From assembly GCA_017893485.1 (NCBI GenBank), contig CM030363.1, positions 175,989,744-176,053,743 on the forward strand: a DNA stretch of 64,000 nt. Reading direction: 5' to 3'. Below the pieces are notes generated by a model. It was not told the origin of the DNA. It saw nothing but the letters and a program-made list of their open reading frames with translations, and did not search any database. The stretch comes from Hemerocallis citrina (taxonomy: Eukaryota; Streptophyta; Magnoliopsida; Asparagales; Asphodelaceae). Numbering within the stretch: the stretch's first letter is position 1; each line of letters opens with the position of its first letter. The position numbers and the translations under genes were made by a program. Below, in pieces: positions 55,406 to 64,000 of the stretch.

Positions 55406-58400
55406 TGTAACCCCCATTTTCACCTATACATATTTTTCTGTGTATTTTCTGTATTTGGATTCTTGATAAAATTTTCCATCATCTTGAATTCATTTTGTCT
55501 TAAATTTATTTTGGATATCCTGTTAAAATCTATTTCTATTAATTAATTGTATTTACAGTTATTTTCAAATAATCTCTATATTGTAATACAAAGCCTATTT
55601 TGTTATATGATCTTATTATTATCATTATGATTATGATTATGATTATGATGATTATTATTATTATTATTTCTTCGACTGTTCATTAATTTGTGAGAGCCCA
55701 TATATTTTTAATCCATCTTTTATTATTATTATTTATTTATATGAAGCTCATTAAGTTAACCCAAGGTTCAATTTTAATCCACTTTACATATGATTTTGGA
55801 TTTATTATTTTTAAAATGCAAACCCAAATTACACTTCATTTTATCTTATTACTAATTAGTATTTTGATTTAATGCATAAAAACCATATTCACTTCTATGA
55901 TTTTATTTGTTGTCTTAGTAGATTATTTTATTATTGAGTGAAGTCCAAACATACATTATTCTATATGTATTTCATTATTTGATTTAATATATATATATTT
56001 CATAAACCCTATAATCCTAAACCCAAACCCGTTAACCCAATATCTCATTTTAATTTAATTTATTACATTTAAACCCTATAGCCTTCTTATTGGATCCTAA
56101 CCCTATAACCCATTAACCCAACATCCTAAACCCATATATACATCCTAATTTTCCTACAAATACTAAATATTCTCTTAACCCTAATCATTAACTTATTCTC
56201 TCTTAGCCGCAATACCTACGAGCATGATCCCGCTCTCTTCCAACTGCCACCGTAACCCCAAGAACCCATCCCCCCATCGACCACCCCTACCTCGCCACAG
56301 CGACCCTCTTCCCCGTTGTTGCCCTATTCCGCTTTTGCTGTCGTTCTTCTTGCTGATTCTTCACTGTCGTCGACCACCATCAACAGCACCCCCGCCATTC
56401 TTCTCAGCATTCCATGCATCCGCCCTGTCACGATGTCTATCTCCACCATAGAGCTCCATTGCAGACCACTTCGCCTTAGCTGCCGTCCCGGTCTTTTGCT
56501 ATGATTGCTGCTTCTCGCCATTGCTGCCGCCATGTTACTGTTCACACGATGTTGCTTTTGCAGTTCTCGATGTTGATCTTGCTGCCGGCTGTTGAGTTGC
56601 ACGTGTTGCTATTTTCGTTGTTTACACGTGTTGCTGCAGTTGGATCTTTTCGTATCATCTTCATTAATATTCAGGATAATCGTCAAAAGGCAAGTTTTTC
56701 CTTGAACTAGTTTTATTTTTCTTATTCAAGATTTTCTTTGATCTCCACAAGTATTTCCTCTTTCATCTATCATATTTTATTTGTTTGATACCTTTCAAAG
56801 AGACTATTACGGATTCATCGGCGAAACCAAGTAGTAGTCATCTTTTCGTGCCATTTCCCTTGATTCAAACCCAAGCCTGTATATTTTGTCATATGGATAC
56901 ACTACATGAACACATAGATTAGAAACATGTATGTAGAAAATGATGATGTGAATGTTTTCCGATTGAATGTGATTTTATTCGAGAAATTAAACGCCATGAC
57001 TATAATAATCTTGCCTTGTTAATGGTAGAGTTTCATCCTAATCATTAAGTAGAATTTTTCCCTGTTGATTAATTGCCATGAAATTATATGATTGTTTATT
57101 TATATTTTTTGTCAAATAATAATAATCCAGTTGCTGGCCTGCTGTCTATTCTATGTTGTTTTGAGTTTTCGATCCATATGCTTTTATAATTAAATAGAAA
57201 TAAAATTTTTACCTTTTTGAATCTATTTTCCAGAACTTTTTACGGATCTAGATTCTGATTTATAAACTGTAAGTTATCATATTTTTAACACTACTAGGTT
57301 TTCAATTTCCAGATTTCTGTCTAGAGTTACACCGACGTGATTTTCTATTAAAATAAAATGTTAACAGTATAAGTTGAACTTGAAATTTTATGTGATGTTA
57401 TTAGACATGACTAGCAGACACATTATTATTTTTATAAGATTATTTGATAATTTTTCAGACCTTTTATAGATATGAAAATTTGACTCTAGGTTGCTGTTAG
57501 AACACTAGTTCAGTAAAGAACCTGATTTTTGACCTAACTGCAGATAATATCATTTAAAACTTATTAAATAAGAGTTGTAGCCTTGTGTGTCTGGAATCCA
57601 TATCATCTAACGGTTTTGCAATCCAACCTACAAATTGCAAGATATTCATATTTTCGTACAGTGACATCTGAATTCCAGAATGCAGCTTGAAAATGCATTA
57701 CCATGTCTAATTAATTATAACAGCAAATTCATTTTAAGAAATAAAATCTGAGATTAATTGTGTTGTTACTAAACATTGTTAGGAATTAAAATATTATTTT
57801 TACGAGATTTTCAAATGATTTTACAAATAGCTTTGTATATAAGAATTTTGACCCTAACATGCTGCCTGAACATGTAATCAGTAAAAATGAGATTATTCTC
57901 CTAGTTTTTGTATATATTATATATCGTATAAATATGAATTGGAACAGGTAGAGAGTCTACTTTCTAGAATCTCTGACGGAACCTGATTTACTTTCCTGTA
58001 GCAACAGGAAAGTTGATTTTTGTACAACAACGTCTTGCTGTCCAGAATGTGTGATTTTGTGTTTTTTTTGTGTATATCCATGTTTGATTTTGCATTTAGT
58101 GAATAGAATTAGTTATACCATGCATTGCATAGCCTTGCCATCTCTTTGACATCACTTTGAAACTTTTTTATCCATTGCATGTCCATATGTGTGTGTAATA
58201 AAGTATTAACAAATATTAATAAGCTGGGGTATTAAGGGTCGACTTAGTGTGAACAATCGGAGACTGTACTCGGAATGGGCCCTTTGTTCTCGATTTTTTA
58301 TTGTCATGAATTGTGGATTATTGATTGTTAAATGATTATTTATTGTGCCGAGTACATGATCTGTTGAGTTCACCACTATAGTCTAAATGATCATTGTTTG

Positions 58401-59098
58401 CATGCACCGAACCTGTGGTATGGGACACAATATTACTTGCATTACATAGGATAATTAAAAGACTAATGAACATAGGATTGACACTTGCATTCTTGATCAT
58501 AATTATTGTTATTGATCTTGTATCGTTGACTACAGTCACTGTTTCTTGCATCATGAAACTCTAGACCCTTGATTTTATTATCAACTCTTGTTAATGTTAT
58601 TGACCTTGATTTTGATCTAGTTCATTATTTCTTGATAAACCATGTTTCCCTTGTTTCTTTGCTTTCACTAGTTATTGTCCGTAACTTGCTCTAACAGTCA
58701 AATTTTCCCCACGTCTAATTAGTGAGTTTACAGGTACCGGAGGAAATTTGACCCAAGGACTTGGTGAGCAAACTTTCTGAAGAATGGAGCTAAATCATTA
58801 AACTGCTATAGCTATTTCATGTTATTTGTTTATTTTATTATTTTTGTCGAACTTTGTATTTCGGGCTTGTATGACCCGAAGTTTACTTTTCTCCCAGATG
58901 TTGGATATTATTTGGTGAATTTATTTCATGATTATTTTGGAGTTTATTCATTGTTTATGTGGTTATTCTTTCTTGCGTGGTTGTAATCTCCTGTATATTG
59001 TTGAGTTAATCTGTTACAGCTATGGATGATGTTCTTATCATTCGTTGTGCCTTTGTTACGTGCTCGTATTTCCGTATTTTAGGAAGCGGGGCGTGACA
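55406..59098. mobile_element. Solo LTR H (3.7 kb) inserted in the RT of element E
   Basis: TGTAACCCCCATTTTCACC...GGGGCGTGACA, flanked by the exact duplication CTGTG (55401-55405 and 59099-59103). Removing it and one CTGTG joins the RT motif ATYH to RLVNKVF in frame. No coding frame, AT-rich, long enough to be a Del/Tekay-type LTR. It contains a degenerate internal duplication (57405-57515 and 57770-57885). Confidence 0.9.
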
Positions 59099-60154
59099 CT
59101 GTGATAAGTGGCTCCTGCATTCTTCAGACCGAATGGCATGAACCGGTAGCAGTAGAGACCCTGGTCTGTGATGAAAGATGTCTTCGGGATATCTGGGAGG
59201 AACATCCGGATTTGGTTGTATCCAGAGAAGGCATCCATGAAGCTCAAGAGTTTATGTCCAGATGTCACATCAATCACAGTGTCAATATTTGGGAGAGGTA
59301 AAGGATCTTTCGGGTATGCTTTGTTAAGGTCTGTGAAATCGATGCAGATCCACCGCTTGTTGGTTGCCCTCTTCACCATCATGACATTTGCCAACCATTC
59401 TGGGTAGTTGACCTCCTAAATGAATCGGGCGACGAGGAGTTTATCGAACTCCTCTTTCACACTCTGCTGTCAGTCGGGTGCAAACTTTCGGCGTTTATGC
59501 TGCACTGGTTTGAAGTCTGGATTGAATCTCAACTTGTGCATGATCAGTTTCTCCGGAATACCGAGCATGTCTGAGGGGATCCATGCAAATAGGTCCCGGT
59601 TCTGTCCAATGCAGCTGATGATCCCTTCTTTGAGGTTAGGAGGCAGGACCTTACTTATCTGGAATTGTTTAATCCTGTTTGCCTCGGAAAAGGGGAATTA
59701 TTCTAGTTCGTCGACCAGCTCGGAGCCAATCAAGCTTTTGTCGCTGAGGAGTTCGACCACATCGAGGGGGAGGACATGCCCTCCTACTTTGGCAATAAAG
59801 CAGGCTTGGGAGGCCTCCTAACTACCCTTTACAACTCCAACCCCGACCTTCGTGGAGAATTTTATCTTCATATGGTATGCCGAGGCTACAGCTTGAAGAG
59901 ACGTGAGGCCGGGTCACCTGAAAATGGTATTATAGGTGGCTATGACATCAACCACCACGAAGTCCATCAGCTCAATGTGGGTGGCAGGAGATTTTTCGGC
60001 GGTCATGTCCAGTGTGACTATTCCTTCTATTTGAACTGGAGCCCCGGAGAAACCATGGAGAGTGTACCCCACTGGCTTCAGCCTATCTCAAGAAAGCTTC
60101 AGACCTTCGAAGGCGGTAAGAATTAAAATGTTGATGGAGCTATCATTGTCCATA

Positions 60155-61772
60155 AGGATGCGGTAGACCCTCATGGTTGGCCAAGCGAGGCTAATTACCA
60201 ATGCATCACAGTGAGGAGTGCGAACACCCTCGATGTCTTCATCTGAGAATAAGACATGGAGCCCTCGGCCTTAGGGTGGGGTCGGTTATGAACCAAGTTC
60301 ACTTCTCAGACGAACGCTCTGCGGGAGGAGTTGGAGTCACCCCCTATGGCCCCTCCATGTATGGAGGATGGCCATCTTTTCGATATCTTGGGGCTCAAAG
60401 TCTGGCTCTAGGTGCTTGTTAGGCCCTTGGAGAAGAAGGGAGTTTCTCTGGTCCCTCTGGGTGAATTTCATCAAGTAACCCCCACAAATAATGACTTCTA
60501 TCTTATCCTTCAGGCCTTGACAGTTATCGGCCTCGTAACTATGGTCTCGGTGGAATCGACACCAAAACATTTTATCTCACTTCTTGTTGGTATTGTTGGT
60601 ACGAGGGGGGTGTCATATCAGCTCCTCCTCCTCAACTTCCATAAGGATAGTGGAGATGCTTGCATTGAGCGGAGTGAACTTGTCGAACTGGGGACTGGGG
60701 GTGGACGCCTCTGCCCGGAGGAGTCCTTTTGACATTTTTTCGGTGCCTCAGTGCTTTCCACCTTTCTCTTCCCTTTAGGAGGGGACTCTTTGTGGCAGCC
60801 GGGATGTAAGGCCTCTTCGGCCCGGATGTATTTCTCGCTACGAAGGAGGAGGTCGAAAAAGTCCATTGGGGGCATTTTAGCAAGCAAGGTCTTTAGGAGG
60901 TTGTGCCGGATGTTGTGCCTAAAGACGGTCGTCGTAACTCCGGCATTAAGAGAGGGCAATAACCATCGGGATGTGTTGGACCTCTAGGTTGGCCAAGCCG
61001 AGGCTAATTACCAGTGCATCACAGTGAGGAGTGCGGACGCCCTCGAGGTCTTCATCCGAGAATGAGACAGGGAGCCCTCAGCCTTGGGTAGGGTTCGGTT
61101 GTAAACCAAGTTCACTTCTTAGACGAATACTCTGTAGGAGGAGTTGGAGTCACCCCCTATGGGCCCTCCATGTATGGAGGATGGCCATCCTTTCGAAATC
61201 CTGGGGCTTAGAGTCTGGCTCCGAGCACTTGTTAGGCCCTCGGGGAAGAGGGGAGTTTCTCTGGTCCCTCTGGGTGAATTTCGTCAAGTAGCCTCCACAG
61301 ATAAGGGCTTCTATCTGGTCCTTCAAGGCCCGACAGTTATCAACCTGATAACTGTGGTCTCGGTGGAATCGGCACCAGAACCTCCTATTTCTCTTCTTGT
61401 TGGTATTATTGGTACGAGGGGGGTGTCGGATCAGCTCCTCCTCCTCAACTTCCATAAGGATAGCGGAGACGCTCGCATTGAGCGGAGTGAACTTGTCGAA
61501 CCTGGGCATTGGGGGAGGACGCCTCTGCCCGGAGGAGTCTTTTTGAGATTTTTTTAGTGCCTCAATGCTTTTTACCTTCCTCTTCCCCTTAGAAGGGGAT
61601 TCTTTGTGGCTGCCGGGATATAAGGCCTCTTCGACCCGGATGTATTTCTTACTACGAAGGAGGAGTTCGGAAAAGTCCGTTGGGGGCTTTTTAGCAAGCG
61701 AGGTCTTTAGGAGGTCGTTCCTAAAGGCGATCGTTGGGACTACGCCATCAAGAGATGGCAATAACCACCATG
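60155..61772 (-). repeat. Tandem duplication of the gag C-terminus in element E
   Basis: About 811-bp period: 60155-60965 and 60966-61772 carry the same gag/zinc-knuckle sequence, diverged by many substitutions. The copies join at related short stretches (GGATGCGGTAGACC and GGATGTGTTGGACC), suggesting microhomology or unequal exchange. Confidence 0.85.
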
Positions 61773-61775
61773 ACT

Positions 61776-62060
61776 CCGGCTTCAAATTCTCCATGAAGTT
61801 CCCCGAGGCCCCACCCACTTCGAGAGGAGGTGAGGATGAGGGGGATGACCGCTGCCTGCCCATGAGGACGAGCCGATCCCAGATGCTTTCGAGGCCAACA
61901 CTACGATAGCCGAAGAGGTGTCCCCCTCTCTCAAGCAGTAGCTCAATTATTTTATTTCTTTTCCTTGTTTTTTTTGTATTTGCCGAACACGGACTGGCCA
62001 CCGCTTTTGTATGAACATTTATCGATGAATGAAAAAGGATTTTGGGGTCGAGCTTTCGGA
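61776..62060 (+). pseudogene. Accessory gene 1, 3' end of a further Tat copy
   Basis: The end of an exon-3-like frame, a short tail to CAGTAG, then the 3' UTR motif CGGACTGGCCACCG (61990-62003) and GAATGAAAAAGG, as after the other accessory genes. It abuts the truncated gag of E without any LTR between. Confidence 0.65.
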
Positions 62061-62102
62061 CTTGATATTTTTTCATATGAGGTTTTGTGTTGTGTTCTGC
62101 GA

Positions 62103-62390
62103 TGTAACGCCCCGCCCCAATACTCAGACAATTTTTAATATTTTTAGAAGACAACTTAGATACTATGTAGTACAACTACCCACCACAGGCTGCCTCTCAA
62201 AAGGTGGTTAACCAATTAGGTGACTCTTGATCATAGGCAATTATATTTATACTCAAACTATTTTTGTATATTTTCCCATGTGGGACTATATTTCTCAATC
62301 TCCTCTCAAATTCCTCAAATCCCGTGTACGCAGACCAGTCGACTGAACAATCGACCAGTCGACTGTTCACTGCAAATCTGGGGTATTACA
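62103..62390 (-). repeat. TRIM 3' LTR
   Basis: Contains the GTCGAC pair at 62338 and 62358 with a further ATCGAC between them. Confidence 0.93.
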
Positions 62391-62550
62391 TACACCCCAC
62401 CTTTAGAAATCAGCGTCCTCGCTGAGTACGGGGCACACATCTTGTGTAGGATCCGCCTTTCTAGCACCCTGCCTATCCTTAGAATCATCTCCCTGTCTAT
62501 CCGGAGAATTACCTCCCTGCCGTGTATCAAATACACCCGGTGTAGAAAGT

Positions 62551-62564
62551 CGGCTCTGATACCA
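62551..62564 (-). other. TRIM primer-binding site
   Basis: Minus strand TGGTATCAGAGCCG, initiator Met tRNA type. Confidence 0.92.
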
Positions 62565-62566
62565 TT

Positions 62567-62854
62567 TGTAACGCCCCGCCCCAATACTCAGACAATTTTT
62601 AATATTTTTAGAAGACAAATTAGATACTATGTAGTACAACTGCCCACCACAGGCTGCCTCTCAAAAGGTGGTTAACCAATTAGGTGACTCTTGATCATAG
62701 GCAATTATATTTATACTCAAACTATTTTTGTATATTTTTCCATGTGGGACTATATTTCTCAATCTCCTCTCAAATTCCCCAAATCCCGTGTACGCAGACC
62801 AGTCGACTGAACAATCGACCAGTCGATTGTTCGCTGTAAATCTGGGGTATTACA
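62567..62854 (-). repeat. TRIM 5' LTR
   Basis: Same length as its partner. The GTCGAC pair is retained, with one hexamer changed to GTCGAT. Confidence 0.93.
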
Positions 62855-62859
62855 TGCGA

Positions 62860-63600
62860 TGTGATCAAGTCTATAAGACTCTGAGTGATATATCTTTTTC
62901 TTCTTTTGTCAGATGACCGAAACTATTTTTGCCGACCCATGTGGTGTGGAACTCGAGTATCTTAGGAATAAGGTAAAATCCTTGGAGTCTAGCTTGGCAT
63001 GTCGCCTGTAAAGAAGCCACAGACCGGGAGGCGACGTTTTCTTTCTGTCTGAAGAGGGTGCAGCAATTGAGCATAGAGTTGGCTTGCCTGAAGAAGGCAA
63101 TGGTCGATCAGGATCTAGGGAGCGCCTGAGACACGACTATCAGCCTTTGGTGATTCCTCTTGGCAGCCGACCTCAGGTAGGGCGCCCCGTTCAGCAGACT
63201 CGTTCCTTCATGACATGTTGGTGGAGAAGGAACTGGAGATATATTGATTAAAGGTCATGCTTGGGGTGGCAGGGTCTCAGACCTGCCTCTCTAGAAAGCA
63301 GTTTGCCTTCCATGAGTGGCCCTTCTCCGACCCTTAGGCTTGAGCTGCCCAATCCTAGGGATGCTCAGAGTTCGGTGGCTGGGGTTCCACCCTGGCTGAC
63401 CCTAAAGGGAAGATTGATAGGCTCACCGAGGAGCAAACCCACTTAGTTGGGCTCGAACTGGTTGGCATTGGTATGAGGTCCCCGAGACAGAGGAGCACGT
63501 CATGCAGTTGACTTTCAAGATCTATTGTGATCATGTTGTATTCTTTTTGATCTCGCTATTCATGTAATAACTTTATCAATAGATGGAGGTCAACTCCGAT
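62860..63600 (+). pseudogene. Accessory gene 2 of the further Tat copy
   Basis: An acceptor-like TTTTGTCAG at about 62910 precedes MTETIFADPCGVELEYLRNK. Helix-rich broken frames and the tail signature NPRDAQSSVAGV (about 63350) follow. Same position relative to the 3' UTR motif of gene 1 as in elements A, C and E, once the TRIM is removed. Several stops. Confidence 0.6.
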
Positions 63601-64000
63601 CTACCTTGTGTAAATGTGTCACCTTGAAATTCAAAATATTAGTTTTGAAAATTGTAGCGTCTATTTAATTACACGATGTTGGAATTCGAAACACTGGCTT
63701 AGGGATGTGTGGCAGCGACTCTTTCACAACCGTTGGATGAGAATGTGCGACCCAGATCTGTCCACATCATCGTTGTGGGTTTCGAGGGTGCTTTCCTCCT
63801 GTAGCCTATATAAGCTCCCCTTGTTTTTCAGGATTTTGTCTATCACCTTAGCCTAAGTGGTTCTCCTGTTACCCGCAGGACAGTTTGGGGTAAATTGGCG
63901 AGTATGGTTGCTTTGTCCCTGGCTGCCAGCAGGTGATAGGGTGATGCTTTAGAGCCTGGACTCCACTGGAGCCATATCACACCTCGTATGGGGCTTCAAG
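63601..64000 (+). promoter_or_regulatory. Possible promoter and array-like sequence at the window edge
   Basis: CCTATATAAGCTCCCC (63804-63819) is TATA-like. Just upstream, CCGTTGGATGAG...ACCCAGATCTGTCCAC faintly resembles the distal array units of A and C. It may start another accessory gene running out of the window. No coding sequence is recognised. Confidence 0.35.

Larger units (their letters stand above)
53650..61775 (-). pseudogene. Element E gag-pol (decayed, rearranged, split by solo LTR H)
   Basis: Minus strand order: Gag with FWCRFHRDHSYQVDNCRALK, present twice (see the duplication entry); protease (about 60,150-59,900); RT with ICIDFTDLNKAYPKDPLPLP and YRFMPFGLKNAGATYH up to LTR H; RT resumes at HRLVNKVF and YVED (catalytic box altered). 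It then jumps directly into the archaeal-type RNase H (LNFKASNNKVEYEVLIA), missing about 0.84 kb of RT thumb and standard RNase H. Integrase (54,850-53,700) keeps MNLVGPFP and NANRQILDGLKKRLD with frame breaks. Beyond 61,775 Gag homology stops. Confidence 0.85.
62103..62854 (-). mobile_element. TRIM (miniature LTR retrotransposon)
   Basis: Two 288-bp LTRs (62103-62390 and 62567-62854; TGTAACGCCCC...GTATTACA) with seven differences, bounded by the exact duplication TGCGA (62098-62102 and 62855-62859). The interior is only 176 bp. Read on the minus strand it has TGGTATCAGAGCCG (62564-62551), the initiator-Met primer-binding site, two bases inside the right LTR, and AAAGGTGGGGTGTA as a polypurine tract at the other end. 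No coding capacity: a complete terminal-repeat retrotransposon in miniature, which must be mobilised in trans. LTR divergence is about 2.4%. Confidence 0.95.
19310..64000 (-). mobile_element. Element E: old, nested Tat-lineage element in minus orientation (extends to at least 61.8 kb; 5' end not seen)
   Basis: From right to left on the minus strand: gag (tandemly duplicated), protease, RT with internal deletion, archaeal-type RNase H, integrase, proximal array, accessory genes on the plus strand (one fuller and one partial copy), distal array, polypurine tract and 3' LTR. It is interrupted by solo LTRs F, G and H, chromovirus B within F, and full Tat element C. Beyond about 61,775 the sequence belongs to a second Tat copy joined to the truncated gag, so the 5' LTR of E appears lost. 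Frames are riddled with stops; E is the oldest layer here. Confidence 0.8.

Noticed and set aside
55406..59098. Segment H considered as a complete non-coding LTR element instead of a solo LTR
   Set aside because: No internal repeated termini, primer-binding site or polypurine tract were found, so one LTR is the better reading, although not proven.
61150..62175. A 341-codon minus-strand open frame
   Set aside because: Only the part up to about 61,770 is Gag. The rest is antisense of the accessory-gene tail and TRIM LTR sequence, so it is a chimera.

Overview
This is plant nuclear DNA (an angiosperm, probably a eudicot; the species cannot be named). It consists almost entirely of nested LTR retrotransposons. 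I see no intact host gene. The only host-like locus is a broken copy of a CWC22-type splicing-factor gene (16.7-19.3 kb).

Layout. (1) 0.39-15.4 kb: a complete, young Ty3/Gypsy element of the Tat lineage (element A, + strand, 15.0 kb, perfect TTAAG target-site duplication). It has LTRs, gag-pol, a repeat array, two genes on the opposite strand, a second repeat array, a hairpin plus polypurine tract, and the 3' LTR. (2) 15.4-19.3 kb: AT-rich flank, a MITE-like segment, then the CWC22 pseudogene split by a non-autonomous hAT element. (3) About 19.3 kb to at least 61.8 kb: an old Tat element in minus orientation (element E), heavily interrupted. Inside it sit a 3.2-kb solo LTR (F) that itself holds a chromovirus (B, 22.1-27.7 kb), an Angela/Tork-like solo LTR (G), a second full-length Tat element (C, 36.8-52.5 kb, minus strand) that itself holds another solo LTR (I), and a 3.7-kb solo LTR (H). 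(4) 61.8-64 kb: the tail of a further Tat accessory-gene region joined to the truncated gag of E, with a complete TRIM element (62.1-62.9 kb).

Main biological point. Each Tat element carries a large gene antisense to gag-pol. It encodes a Transposase_28-like domain followed by an acidic coiled coil. The introns of this gene lie at the same positions and, where testable, in the same phase in up to four diverged copies. A second small coiled-coil gene follows it. The pair is bracketed by two tandem arrays that are homologous between A and C, and the array upstream of the antisense promoter shares about 160 bp of unit sequence between them. A short palindromic motif is conserved in the 3' UTR of all five copies. 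This looks like an accessory module maintained with the elements, not passenger DNA.

Other points of note: perfect heat-shock elements just upstream of the TATA box in the LTRs of chromovirus B; paired GTCGAC palindromes 20-22 bp apart in three unrelated LTR families; and a hairpin abutting the polypurine tract of the Tat elements. Divergences and ages are hand counts and approximate.
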